Source: Coriaria nepalensis (taxonomy: Eukaryota; Streptophyta; Magnoliopsida; Cucurbitales; Coriariaceae). From it: 64,000 bases of DNA. A program made the translations under genes and the position numbers. The stretch is from NCBI GenBank assembly GCA_027186245.1, contig CP114481.1:42005501-42069500 (forward strand). The letters run 5' to 3'. Of this stretch, positions 24,781 to 38,570 are shown in pieces; position 1 is the stretch's first letter; each line of letters opens with the position of its first letter. The notes below the pieces were generated by a model. The model was not told the origin of the DNA. It saw only the letters and a program-made list of their open reading frames with translations, and did not search any database.

Positions 24781-27420
24781 TTCGTTTAAACTTAAAATCA
24801 TTTCAATGAGTCATTTCAAGTCAATAACTTATTTCAACGCAAATCGAACGAATTCTAGTTTTGCACTACAGACACAACTTTTGTGCATAACTTGCAAATG
24901 ATCATTGCAAGGAAAGTGTGCATTCGTTTAACTTTAAAATCATTTTAATGAGTCATTTCAAGTCAATAACTTATTTCAAAGCAAGTCGAACGAATTCTAG
25001 TTCTGCACTACAGACACAACTTTTGTGCATAACTTGCAAATGATCATTGCAAGGAAAGTGTGCATTCGTTTAACCTTAAAATCATTTCGATAAGTCATTT
25101 CAAGTCAATAACTTATTTCAAAGCAATTCGAACGAATTCTATTTTTGCACTACAAACACAAGTTTTGTGCATAACTTGCAAATGATCATTCGAAGGAAAG
25201 TGGGCATTCGTTTGACCTTAAAATCATTTCAATCAGTCATTTCAAGTCAATAACTTATTTCAAAGCAATTCGTACGAATTCTAGTTTTGCACTACAGACA
25301 CAACTTTTGTGCATAACTTGCAAATGATCATTGCAAGGAAAGTCTACATTCGTTTAACCTTAAAATAATTTTAATGAGTCATTTCAAGTCAATAACTTAT
25401 TTCAAAGCAAGTCGAACGAATTCTAGTTTTGCATTACAAACACAACTTTTGTGCATAACTTGCAAATGATCATTGCAAGGAAAGTGTGCATTCGTTTAAC
25501 CTTAAAATCATTTCAATGAGTCATTTCAAGTCAATAACTTATGTCAAAGCAAGTTGAACGAATAACAGTTTTGCACTACACACACAACTTTTGTGCGTAA
25601 CTTGCAAATGATCATTGCAAGGAAAGTGTGCGTTCGTTTAACCTTAAAATCATTTCAATAAGTCATTTCATGTCAATAACTTATTTCAAAGCAGTTCGAA
25701 CGAATTCTATTTTTGCACTACAGACACAACTTTTGTGCATAACTTGCAAATGATCATTGCAAGGAAAGTGTGCATTCGTTTAACCTTAAAATCATTTCAA
25801 CGAGTCATTTCAAGTCAATAACTTATTTCAAAGCAATTCGAACGAATTCTATTTTTGCACTACAGACACAACTTTTGTGCATAACTTGCAAATGATCATT
25901 GCAAGGAAAGTGTGCATTCATTTAATCTTAAAATCATTTCAATGAGTCATTTCAAGTCAATAACGTATTTCAAAGCAAGTTGAACGAATTCTAGTTTTGC
26001 ACTACAGACACAAGTTTTGTGCATAACATGTAAATGATCATTGCAAGGAAAGTGTGCATTTGTTTAACCTTAAAATCATTTCAATGAGTCATTTCAAGTC
26101 AATAACTTATGTCAAAGCAAGTCGAACGAATAACAGTTTTGCACTACACACACAACTTTTGTGCATAACTTGCAAATGATCATTGCAAGGAAAGTGTGCA
26201 TTCGTTTAACCTTAAAATCATTTCGATAAGTCATTTCAAGTCAATAACTTATTTCAAAGCAATTCGAACGAATTCTATTTTTGCACTACAAACACAAGTT
26301 TTGTGCATAACTTGCAAATGATCATTCCAAGGAAAGTGGGCATTCGTTTGACCTTAAAATCATTTCAATCAGTCATTTCAAGTCAATAACTTATTTCAAA
26401 GCAATTCGTACGAATTCTAGTTTTGCACTACAGACACAACTTTTGTGCATAACTTGCAAATGATCATTGCAAGGAACGTCTGCATTCGTTTAACCTTAAA
26501 ATAATTTTAATGAGTCATTTCAAGTCAATAACTTATTTCAAAGCAAGTCGAACGAATTCTAGTTTTGCACTACAAACACAACTTTTGTGCATAACTTGCA
26601 AATGATCATTGCAAGGAAAGTGTGCATTCGTTTAACCTTAAAATCATTTCAATGAGTCATTTCAAGTCAATAACTTATGTCAAAGCAAGTTGAACGAATA
26701 ACAGTTTTGCACTACACACACAACTTTTGTGCGTAACTTGCAAATGATCATTGCAAGGAAAGGGTGCATTCGTTTAACCATAAAATCATTTCAATAAGTC
26801 ATTTCAAGTCAATAACTTATTTCAAAGCAATTCGAACGAATTCTATTTTTGCACTACAGACACAACTTTTGTGCATAACTTGCAAATGATCTTTGCAAGG
26901 AATGTGTGCATTCGTTTAAAATTAAAATCATTTCAATGAGTCCTGTCAAGTCATTAACTTATTTCAAAGCAAGTCGAACGAATTCTAGTTTTGCACTACA
27001 GACACAACTTTTGTGCATAACTTGCAAATGATCATTGCAAGGAAAGTGTGCATTCGTTTAAAATTAAAATCATTTCAATGAGTCCTTTCAAGTTAATAAC
27101 TTATTTCAAAGCAACTCGAACGAATTCTAGTTTTGCACTACAGACACAACTTTTGTGCATAACTTGCAAATGATCATTGCAAGGAAAGTGTGCATTCGTT
27201 TAACCTTAAAATCATTTCAACGAGTCATTTCAAGTCAATAACTTATTTCAAAGCAATTCGAACGAATTCTATTTTTGCACTACAGACACAACTTTTGTGC
27301 ATAACTTGCAAATGATCATTGCAAGGAAAGTGTGCATTCATTTAATCTTAAAATCATTTCAATGAGTCATTTCAAGTCAATAACTTATTTCGAAGCAAGT
27401 CGAACGAATTCTAGTTTTGC
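24720..27420 (+). repeat. Block Y: 2.7 kb segmental duplication, copy 1
   Basis: Repeats at 33,954-36,654 with offset 9,234 (65 monomers plus 4). Anchors: ATTTCAACGC at 24,831 and 34,065; TTCTGCAC at 25,001 and 34,235; CGAAGG at 25,191 and 34,425. Further shared rare variants are AATAACGTATTTC, GGAACGTCTGC, GTCCTGTCAAGTCATTAAC, GCAACTCGAAC and ATTTCGAAGC. Differences include AACTTTAAA or AACCTTAAA near 24,932/34,166 and AACCATAAA or AACCTTAAA near 26,779/36,013. Confidence 0.9.
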
Positions 27421-27424
27421 ACTA

Positions 27425-30400
27425 CACACACAACTTTTGTGCATAACTTGCAAATGATCATTGCAAGGAAAGTGTGCATTCGTTTAACCTTAAAATCATT
27501 TCGATAAGTCATTTCAAGTCAATAACTTATTTCAAAGCAATTCGAACGAATTCTATTTTTGCACTACAAACACAAGTTTTGTGCATAACTTGCAAATGAT
27601 CATTCCAAGGAAAGTGGGCATTCGTTTGACCTTAAAATCATTTCAATCAGTCATTTCAAGTCAATAACTTATTTCAAAGCAATTCGTACGAATTCTAGTT
27701 TTGCACTACAGACACAACTTTTGTACATAACTTGGAAATGATCATTGCAAGGAAAGTCTGCATTCGTTTAACCTTAAAATAATAATAATGAGTCATTTCA
27801 AATCAATAACTTATTTCAAAGCAAGTCGAACGAATTCTAGTTTTGCACTACAAACACAACTTTTGTGCATAACTTGCAAATGATCATTGCAAGGAAAGTG
27901 TGCATTCGTTTAACCTTAAAATCATTTCAATGAGTCATTTCAAGTCAATAACTTATGTCAAAGCAAGTTGAACAAATAACAGTTTTGCACTACACACACA
28001 ACTTTTGTGCGTAACTTGCAAATGATCATTGCAAGGAAAGTGTGCATTCGTTTAACCTTAAAATCATTTCAATAAGTCATTTCAAGTCAATAACTTATTT
28101 CAAAGCAATTCGAACGAATTCTATTTTTGCACTACAGACACAACTTTTGTGCATAACTTGCAAATGATCATTGCAAGGAAAGTGTGCATTCGTTTAACCT
28201 TAAAATCATTTCAATGAGTCATTTCAAGTCAATCACTTATTTCAAAGCAAGTCGAACGAATTCTATTTTTGCACTACAGACACAAGTTTTGTGCATAACA
28301 TGCAAATGATCATTGCAAGGAAAGTGTGTATTCGTTTAACCTTAAAATAATTTCAATGAGTCATTTCAAGTCAATAACTTATGTCAAAGCAAGTCGAACG
28401 AATAACAGTTTTGCACTACACACACAACTTTTGTGCATAACTTGCAAATGATCATTGCAAGGAATGTGTGCATTCGTTTAACCTTAAAATCATTTCGATA
28501 AGTCATTTCAAGTCAGTAACTTATTTCAAAGCAATTCGAACGAATTCTATTTTTGCATTACAAACACAAGTTTTGTGCATAACTTGCAAATGATCATTCC
28601 AAGGAAAGTGGGCATTCGTTTGACCTTAAAATCATTTCAATAAGTCATTTCAAGTCAATAACTTATGTCAAAGCAATTCGTACGAATTCTAGTTTTGCAC
28701 TACAGACACAACTTTTGTGCATAACTTGCAAATGATCATTGCAAGGAAAGTCTGCATTCGTTTAACCTTAAAATAATTTTAATGAGTCATTTCAAGTCAA
28801 TAACTTATTTCAAAGCAAGTCGAACGAATTCTAGTTTTGCACTACAGACGCAACTTCTGTGCATAACTTGCAAATGAACATTGCAAGGAAAGCGTTTTCA
28901 TCGTTTAACCTTAAAATCATTTCAACGAGTCATTTCAAGTCAATAACTTATTTCAAAGCAATTCGAACGAATTCTATTTTTGCACTACAGACACAACTTT
29001 CGTGCATAACTTGCGAATGATCATTGCAAGGAAAGTGTGCATTCGTTTAACCTTAAAATCATTTCAATGAGTCATTTCAAGTCAATAACTTATTTCAAAG
29101 CAAGTCGAACGACTTCTAGTTTTGCACTACAGACACAAGTTTTGTGCATAACATGTAAATGATCATTGCAAGGAATGTGTGCATTCGTTTAACCTTAAAA
29201 TCATTTCAATGAGTCATTTCAAGTCAATAACTTATGTCAAAGCAAGTCGAACGAATAACAGTTTTGCACTACACACACAACTTTTGTGCATAACTTGCAA
29301 ATGATCATTGCAAGGAAAGTGTGCATTCGTTTAACCTTAAAATCATTTCGATAAGTCATTTCAAGTCAATAACTTATTTCAAAGCAATTCGAACGAATTC
29401 TATTTTTGCACTACAAACACAAGTTTTGTGCATAACTTGCAAATGATCATTCCAAGGAAAGTGGGCATTCGTTTGACCTTAAAATCATTTCAATCAGTCA
29501 TTTCAAGTCAATAACTTATTTCAAAGCAATTCGTACGAATTCTAGTTTTGCACTACAGACACAACTTTTGTACATAACTTGGAAATGATCATTGCAAGGA
29601 AAGTCTGCATTCGTTTAACCTTAAAATAATAATAATGAGTCATTTCAAATCAATAACTTATTTCAAAGCAAGTCGAACGAATTCTAGTTTTGCACTACAA
29701 ACACAACTTTTGTGCATAACTTGCAAATGATCATTGCAAGGAAAGTGTGCATTCGTTTAACCTTAAAATCATTTCAATGAGTCATTTCAAGTCAATAACT
29801 TATGTCAAAGCAAGTTGAACAAATAACAGTTTTGCACTACACACACAACTTTTGTGCGTAACTTGCAAATGATCATTGCAAGGAAAGTGTGCATTCGTTT
29901 AACCTTAAAATCATTTCAATAAGTCATTTCAAGTCAATAACTTATTTCAAAGCAATTCGACCGAATTCTATTTTTGCACTACAGACACAACTTCTGTGCA
30001 TAATTTGCAAATGAACATTGCAAGGAAAGTGTTTTCATCGTTTAACCTTAAAATCATTTCAACGAGTCATTTCAAGTCAATAACTTATTTCAAAGCAATT
30101 CGAACGAATTCTATTTTTGCACTACAGACACAACTTTTGTGCATAACTTGCGAATGATCATTGCAAGGAAAGTCTGCATTCGTTTAACCTTAAAATAATT
30201 TTAATGAGTCAGTTCAAGTCAATAACTTATTTCAAAGCAAGTCGAACGAATTCTAGTTTTGCACTACAGACACAACTTTTGTGCATAACTTGCAAATGAT
30301 CATTGCAAGGAAAGTGTGCATTCGTCTAACCTTAAAATCATTTCAATGAGTTATTTCAATTCAATAACTTATTTCAAAGCAATTCGAACGAATTCTATTT

Positions 30401-31741
30401 TTGCACTACAGACACAACTTTTGTGCATAACTTGCAAATGATCATTGCAAGGAAAGTGTGCATTCGTTTAACCTTAAAATCATTTCAATGAGTCATTTCA
30501 AGTCAATAACTTATTTCAAAGCAAGTCGAACGAATTCTAGTTTTGCACTACAGACACAAGTTTTGTGCATAACATGCAAATGAACATTGCAAGGAAAGTG
30601 TGGATTCGTTTAACCTTAAAATCATTTCAATGAGTCATTTCAAGTCAATAACTTATGTCAAAGCAAGTCGAACGAATAACAGTTTTGCACTACACACACA
30701 ACTTTTGTGCATAACTTGCAAATGATCATTGCAAGAAAAGTGTGCATTCGTTTAACTTTAAAATAATTTCAATGAGTAATTTCAAGTCAATAACTTATGT
30801 CAAAGCAAGTCGATCAAATTCTAGTTTTCTACTACAAACACAACTTTTGTGCATAACTTGCAAATGATCATTGCAAGGAAAGTGTGCATTCGTTTAACCT
30901 TAAAATCATTTCAATGAGTCATTGCAAGTCAATAACTTATTTCAAAGCAATTCGAACGAATTCTAGTTTTGCACAACAGACACAACTTTTGTGCATAACT
31001 TGCAAATGATCATTGCAAGGAAAGTGTGCATTCGTTTAACCTTAAAATCATTTCAATGAGTCATTGCATGTCAATAACTTATTTCAAAGCAATTCGAACG
31101 GATTCTAGTTTTGCACTACAGACACAACTTTTGTGCATAACTTGCAAATGATCATTGCAAGGAAAGTGTGCATTCGTTTAACCTTAAAATCATTTCAATG
31201 AGTCATTTCAAGTCAATAACTTATTTCAATGCAAATCGACCGAATTCTAGTTTTGCACTACAGACACAACTTTTGTGTATAATATGCAAATGATCATTGC
31301 AAGGAAAGTGTGCATTCGTTTAACCTTAAAATCACTTCAATTAGTTATTTCAAGTCAATAACTTATTTCAAAGCAATTCGAACGAATTGTAGTTTTGCAC
31401 TCCAGACACAACTTTTGTGCATAACTTGCAAATAATCATTGCAAGGAAAGTGTGCATTCGTTTAACGTTAAAATTATTTCAATGAGTCCTTTCAAGCCAA
31501 TAACTTATTTCAAAGCAAGTCGAATGAATTCTAGTTTTCCACTAAAGACACAACTTTTGTGCATAACTTGCAAATGATCATTGCAAGGAAAGTGCGCATT
31601 CGTTTAACCTTCAATATCATTTCAATGCGTCATTTCAAGTCAATAACTTATTTCAATGCAAGTCGAACGAATTCTAGTTTTGCACTACAGACACAACTTT
31701 TGTGCATAACTTGCAAATGATCATTGCAAGGAAAGTGTGCA
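27425..31741 (+). repeat. Block X': 4.3 kb segmental duplication, copy 2
   Basis: Second copy of block X. It begins abruptly inside a monomer at about 27,420, in TTTTGCACTAC, and contains two more instances of the 1,847-bp HOR spacing (TTGTACATAA at 27,721 and 29,568). Private changes: GCATTAC near 28,556, CAGACGCAAC near 28,847 and AGTTATTTC near 31,347. It ends near 31,741, where GTGCATTCATTTAACC replaces the GTGCATTCGTTTAAAC seen after copy 1. Confidence 0.92.
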
Positions 31742-33953
31742 TTCATTTAACCTTAAAATAATTTCAATCAGTCATGTCAAGTCAATAACTTATTTCAAAG
31801 CAAGTCGAACGAATTCTAGTTTTGCACTATAGACACAACTTTTGTGCATAACTTGCAAATGATCATTGCAAGGAAAGTGTGCATTCGTTTAACCTTAAAA
31901 TCATTTCAATGAGTCATTTCAAGTCAATAACTTATTTCAAAGCATGTCGAACGAATTCTAGTTTTGCACTACAGACACAACTTTTGTGCATAACTTGCAA
32001 ATGATCATTGCAAGGAAAGTGTGCATTCGTTTAAACTTAAAATCATTTCAATGAGTCATTTCAAGTCAATAACTTATTTCAACGCAAATCGAACGAATTC
32101 TAGTTTTGCACTACAGACACAACTTTTGTCCATAACTTGCAATTGATCATTGCAAGGAAAGTGTGCATTCGTTTAACCTTAAAATCATTTCAATTAGTCA
32201 TTTCAAGTCAATAACTTATTTCAAAGCAATTCGAACGAATTCTAGTTTTGCACTACGGACACAACTTTTGTGCATTACTTGCAAATAATCATTGCAAGGA
32301 AAGTGTGCATTCGTTTAACCTTAAAATCATTTTGATGAGTCCTTTCAAGCCAATAACTTATTTCAAAGCAAGTCGAATGAATTCTAGTTTTGCACTAAAG
32401 ACACAACTTTTGTGCATAACTTGCAAATGATCATTGCAAGGAAAGTGTGCATTCGTTTAACCTTAAAATCATTTCGATAAGTCATTTCAAGTCAATAACT
32501 TATTTCAAAGCAATTCGAACAAATTCTATTTTTGCACTACAAACACAAGTTTTGTACATAACTTGCAAATGATCATTCCAACGAAAGTGGGCATTCGTTT
32601 GACCTTAATATCATTTCAATAAGTCATTTCAAGTCAATAACTTATGTCAAAGCAATTCGTACGAATTCTAGTTTTGCACTACAGACACAACTTTTGTGCA
32701 TAACTTGCAAATGATCATTGCAAGGAAAGTCTGCATTCATTTAACCTTAAAATAATTTTAATGAGACATTTCAAGTCAATAACTTATTTCAAAGCAAGTC
32801 GAACGAATTCTAGTTTTGCACTACAGACACAACTTTTGTGCATAACCTGCAAATGATAATTGCAAGAGAAGTGTGCATTCGTTTAACCTTAAAATCATTT
32901 CAATGAGTCATTTCAAGTCAATAACTTATGTCAAAGCAAGTTGAACGAATAACAGTTTTGCACTACACACACAACATTTGTGCGTAACTTGCAAATGATC
33001 ATTGCAAGGAAAGTGTGCGTTCGTTTAACCTTACAATCATTTCAATAAGTCATTTCATGTCAATAACTTATTTCAAAGCAGTTCGAACGAATTCTATTTT
33101 TGCACTACAGACACAACTTTTGTGCGTAACTTGCAAATGATCATTGCAACGAAAGTGTGCATTCGTTTAACCTTAAAATCATTTCAATGAGTCATTTCAA
33201 GTCAATAACTTATTTCAAAGCAAGTCGAATGAATTCAAGTTTTGCACTACAGACACAACTTTTGTGCATAACTTGCAAATGATCATTGCAAGGAAAGTGT
33301 GCATTCGTTTAACCTTAAAATCATTTCAATGAGTCATTTCAAGTCAATAACTTATTTCAATGCAAATCGACCGAATTCTAGTTTTGCACTACAGACACAA
33401 CTTTTGTGTATAATATGCAAATGATCATTGCAAGGAAAGTGTGCATTCGTTTAACCTTAAAATCACTTCAATTAGTCATTTCAAGTCAATAACTTATTTC
33501 AAAGCAATTCGAACGAATTGTAGTTTTGCACTCCAGACACAACTTTTGTGCATAACTTGCAAATAATCATTGCAAGGAAAGGGTGCATTCGTTTAACGTT
33601 AAAATTATTTCAATGAGTCCTTTCAAGCCAATAACTTATTTCAAAGCAAGTCGAATGAATTCTAGTTTTGCACTAAAGACACAACTTTTGTGCATAACTT
33701 GCAAATGATCATTGCAAGGAAAGTGCGCATTCGTTTAACCTTCAAAATCATTTCAATGAGTCATTTCAAGTCAATAACTTATTTCAATGCAAGTCGAACG
33801 AATTCTAGTTTTGCACTACAGACACAAGTTTTGTGCGTAACTTGCAAATGATCATTGCAAGGAAAGTGTGCGTTCGTTTAACCTTAAAATCATTTCAATA
33901 AGTCATTTCATGTCAATAACTTATTTCAAAGCAGTTCGAACGAATTCTAGTTT
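31742..33953 (+). repeat. Segment Z between the long duplications
   Basis: About 15 monomers linking X' to Y'. The first GTCATGTCAAG monomer of the window is here (near 31,772). From about 33,290 to 33,815 the tail of block X appears a third time, offset 2,131 from 31.16-31.68 kb: TGCAAATCGACC at 31,230 and 33,361, AGTGCGC at 31,591 and 33,722. GCATTACTT near 32,271 removes a stop and allows a 60-codon open frame at 32,248-32,430, which is not a gene. The marker trio GTGCGTTCG, CATTTCATGTC and GCAGTTCG occurs twice. Confidence 0.8.
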
Positions 33954-36654
33954 TGCACTACAGACACAACTTTTGTGCATAACTTGCAAATGATCATTGC
34001 AAGGAAAGTGTGCATTCGTTTAAACTTAAAATCATTTCAATGAGTCATTTAAAGTCAATAACTTATTTCAACGCAAATCGAACGAATTCTAGTTTTGCAC
34101 TACAGACACAACTTTTGTGCATAACTTGCAAATGATCATTGCAAGGAAAGTGTGCATTCGTTTAACCTTAAAATCATTTTAATGAGTCATTTCAAGTCAA
34201 TAACTTATTTCAAAGCAAGTCGAACGAATTCTAGTTCTGCACTACAGACACAACTTTTGTGCATAACTTGCAAATGATCATTGCAAGGAAAGTGTGCATT
34301 CGTTTAACCTTAAAATCATTTCGATAAGTCATTTCAAGTCAATAACTTATTTCAAAGCAATTCGAACGAATTCTATTTTTGCACTACAAACACAAGTTTT
34401 GTGCATAACTTGCAAATGATCATTCGAAGGAAAGTGGGCATTCGTTTGACCTTAAAATCATTTCAATCAGTCATTTCAAGTCAATAACTTATTTCAAAGC
34501 AATTCGTACGAATTCTAGTTTTGCACTACAGACACAACTTTTGTGCATAACTTGCAAATGATCATTGCAAGGAAAGTCTACATTCGTTTAACCTTAAAAT
34601 AATTTTAATGAGTCATTTCAAGTCAATAACTTATTTCAAAGCAAGTCGAACGAATTCTAGTTTTGCATTACAAACACAACTTTTGTGCATAACTTGCAAA
34701 TGATCATTGCAAGGAAAGTGTGCATTCGTTTAACCTTAAAATCATTTCAATGAGTCATTTCAAGTCAATAACTTATGTCAAAGCAAGTTGAACGAATAAC
34801 AGTTTTGCACTACACACACAACTTTTGTGCGTAACTTGCAAATGATCATTGCAAGGAAAGTGTGCGTTCGTTTAACCTTAAAATCATTTCAATAAGTCAT
34901 TTCATGTCAATAACTTATTTCAAAGCAGTTCGAACGAATTCTATTTTTGCACTACAGACACAACTTTTGTGCATAACTTGCAAATGATCATTGCAAGGAA
35001 AGTGTGCATTCGTTTAACCTTAAAATCATTTCAACGAGTCATTTCAAGTCAATAACTTATTTCAAAGCAATTCGAACGAATTCTATTTTTGCACTACAGA
35101 CACAACTTTTGTGCATAACTTGCAAATGATCATTGCAAGGAAAGTGTGCATTCATTTAATCTTAAAATCATTTCAATGAGTCATTTCAAGTCAATAACGT
35201 ATTTCAAAGCAAGTTGAACGAATTCTAGTTTTGCACTACAGACACAAGTTTTGTGCATAACATGTAAATGATCATTGCAAGGAAAGTGTGCATTTGTTTA
35301 ACCTTAAAATCATTTCAATGAGTCATTTCAAGTCAATAACTTATGTCAAAGCAAGTCGAACGAATAACAGTTTTGCACTACACACACAACTTTTGTGCAT
35401 AACTTGCAAATGATCATTGCAAGGAAAGTGTGCATTCGTTTAACCTTAAAATCATTTCGATAAGTCATTTCAAGTCAATAACTTATTTCAAAGCAATTCG
35501 AACGAATTCTATTTTTGCACTACAAACACAAGTTTTGTGCATAACTTGCAAATGATCATTCCAAGGAAAGTGGGCATTCGTTTGACCTTAAAATCATTTC
35601 AATCAGTCATTTCAAGTCAATAACTTATTTCAAAGCAATTCGTACGAATTCTAGTTTTGCACTACAGACACAACTTTTGTGCATAACTTGCAAATGATCA
35701 TTGCAAGGAACGTCTGCATTCGTTTAACCTTAAAATAATTTTAATGAGTCATTTCAAGTCAATAACTTATTTCAAAGCAAGTCGAACGAATTCTAGTTTT
35801 GCACTACAAACACAACTTTTGTGCATAACTTGCAAATGATCATTGCAAGGAAAGTGTGCATTCGTTTAACCTTAAAATCATTTCAATGAGTCATTTCAAG
35901 TCAATAACTTATGTCAAAGCAAGTTGAACGAATAACAGTTTTGCACTACACACACAACTTTTGTGCGTAACTTGCAAATGATCATTGCAAGGAAAGGGTG
36001 CATTCGTTTAACCTTAAAATCATTTCAATAAGTCATTTCAAGTCAATAACTTATTTCAAAGCAATTCGAACGAATTCTATTTTTGCACTACAGACACAAC
36101 TTTTGTGCATAACTTGCAAATGATCTTTGCAAGGAATGTGTGCATTCGTTTAAAATTAAAATCATTTCAATGAGTCCTGTCAAGTCATTAACTTATTTCA
36201 AAGCAAGTCGAACGAATTCTAGTTTTGCACTACAGACACAACTTTTGTGCATAACTTGCAAATGATCATTGCAAGGAAAGTGTGCATTCGTTTAAAATTA
36301 AAATCATTTCAATGAGTCCTTTCAAGTTAATAACTTATTTCAAAGCAACTCGAACGAATTCTAGTTTTGCACTACAGACACAACTTTTGTGCATAACTTG
36401 CAAATGATCATTGCAAGGAAAGTGTGCATTCGTTTAACCTTAAAATCATTTCAACGAGTCATTTCAAGTCAATAACTTATTTCAAAGCAATTCGAACGAA
36501 TTCTATTTTTGCACTACAGACACAACTTTTGTGCATAACTTGCAAATGATCATTGCAAGGAAAGTGTGCATTCATTTAATCTTAAAATCATTTCAATGAG
36601 TCATTTCAAGTCAATAACTTATTTCGAAGCAAGTCGAACGAATTCTAGTTTTGC
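33954..36654 (+). repeat. Block Y': 2.7 kb segmental duplication, copy 2
   Basis: Second copy of block Y. Past about 36,654 it continues smoothly into CAGACACAAGTTTTG and CATAACATGTAAATG, whereas the first copy is cut by the start of X' at 27,420. The smooth version may be the older arrangement and the cut version the derived one; this is inference. Confidence 0.87.
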
Positions 36655-37667
36655 ACTACAGACACAAGTTTTGTGCATAACATGTAAATGATCATTGCAA
36701 GGAAAGTGTGGATTTGTTTAACCTTAAAATCATTTCAATGAGTCATTTCAAGTCAATAACTTATGTCAAAGCAAGTCGAACGAATAACAGTTTTGCACTA
36801 CACACACAACGTTTGTGCATGACTTGCAAATGATCATTGCAAGGAAAGTGTGCATTCGTTTAACCTTAAAATCATTTCGATAAGTCATTTCAAGTCAATA
36901 ACTTATTTCAAAGCAATTCGAACGAATTCTATTTTTGCACTACAAACACAAGTTTTGTGCATAACTTGCAAATGATCATTCCAAGCAAAGTGGGCATTCG
37001 TTTGACCTTAAAATCATTTCAATCAGTCATTTCAAGTCAATAACTTATTTCAAAGCAATTCGTACGAATTCTAGTTCTGCACTACAGACACAACTTTTGT
37101 GCATAACTTGCAAATGATCATTGCAAGGAAAGTCTGCATTCGTTTAACCTTAAAATAATTTTAATGAGTCATTTCAAGTCAATAACTTATTTCAAAGCAA
37201 GTCGAACGAATTCTAGTTTTGCACTACAAACACAACTTTTGTGCATAACTTGCAAATGATCATTGCAAGGAAAGTGTGCATTCGTTTAACCTTAAAATCA
37301 TTTCAATGAGTCATTTCAAGTCAATAACTTATGTCAAAGCAAGTTGAACGAATAACAGTTTTGCACTACACACACAACTTTTGTGCGTAACTTGCAAATG
37401 ATCATTGCAAGGAAAGGGTGCATTCGTTTAACCTTAAAATCATTTCAATAAGTCATTTCAAGTCAATAACTTATTTCAAAGCAATTCGAACGAATTCTAT
37501 TTTTTTGCACTACAGACACAACTTTTGTGCATAACTTGCAAATGATCTTTGCAAGGAATGTGTGCATTCGTTTAAAATTAAAATCATTTCAATGAGTCCT
37601 GTCAAGTCATTAACTTATTTCAAAGCAAGTCGAACGAATTCTAGTTTTGCACTACAGACACAACTTT
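36300..37667 (+). repeat. 1.4 kb block, copy 1 (offset 4,832)
   Basis: Pairs with 41,132-42,497. Shared rare variants: GTGTGGATTTG, CACAACGTTTGTGCATGACTTG, CCAAGCAAAG (36,981 and 41,813) and GTCCTGTCAAGTCATTAAC. This copy has two extra T in the T run at about 37,499-37,506, so the offset falls to 4,830 afterwards. Confidence 0.87.
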
Positions 37668-37734
37668 TGTGCATAACGTGCAAATGATCATTGCAAGGAA
37701 AGTGTGCATTCGTTTAACCTTAAAATTATTTCAA

Positions 37735-38570
37735 TCAGTACTTTCAAGTCAACAACCTATTTCAAAGCAAGTCGAATGAATTCTAGTTTTGCACTACAAA
37801 CACAACTTTTCTGCATAACTTGCGAATGATCATTGCAAGGAAAGTGTGCATTCGTTTAACCTTAAAATCATTTCAATCAGTCATGTCAAGTCAATAACTT
37901 ATTTCAAAGCAAGTCAAATGAATTCTAGTTTTCCACTACAGACACAACTTTTGTGCATAACTTGCAAATGATCTTTGCAAGGAATGTGTGCATTCGTTTA
38001 AAATTAAAATCATTTCAATTAGTCATTTCAAGTCAATAACTTATTTCAAAGCAATTCGAACGAATTCTAGTTTTGCACTACAGACACAACTTTTGTGCAT
38101 AACTTGCAAATAATCATTGCAACGAAAGTGTGCATTCGTTTAACCTTAAAATTATTTCAATGAGTCCTTTCAAGCCAATAACTTATTTCAATGAAAATCG
38201 AACGAATTCCAGTTTTGCACTACAGACACAACTTTTGCGCATAACTTGCAAATAATCATTGCAAGAAAACTGTGCATTCGTTTAACCTTAAAATCATTTC
38301 AATGAGTACTTTCAAGTCAACAACCTATTTCAAAGCAAGTCGAATGAATTCTAGTTTTGCACTACAAACACAACTTTTCTGCATAACTTGCGAATGATCA
38401 TTGCAAGGAAAGTGTGCATTCGTTTAACCTTAAAATCATTTCAATCAGTCATGTCAAGTCAATAACTTATTTCAAAGCAAGTCAAATGAATTCTAGTTTT
38501 CCACTACAGACACAACTTTTGTGCATAACTTGCAAATAATCATTGCAAGGAAAGTGTGCATTCGTTTAAC
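37735..38570 (+). repeat. Block with GTACTTTCAAGTCAACAACC monomers, copy 1
   Basis: The CTTTCAAGTCAACAACC monomer occurs at 37,741 and 38,309, 568 bp apart (4 monomers), and again at 43,423, exactly 5,114 after 38,309. ATGAAAATCG at 38,191 and 43,305 gives the same 5,114 (36 monomers plus 2). Other shared variants are TTTTGCGCATAAC, GAAAACTGTGC and GTCAAATGAATTC. Confidence 0.85.

Noticed and set aside
32248..32430. 60-codon open frame
   Set aside because: Same TTG position of the monomer as the 8,580 frame, open because GCATAACTT became GCATTACTT. Its likeness to the other frame reflects the shared repeat, not protein conservation.
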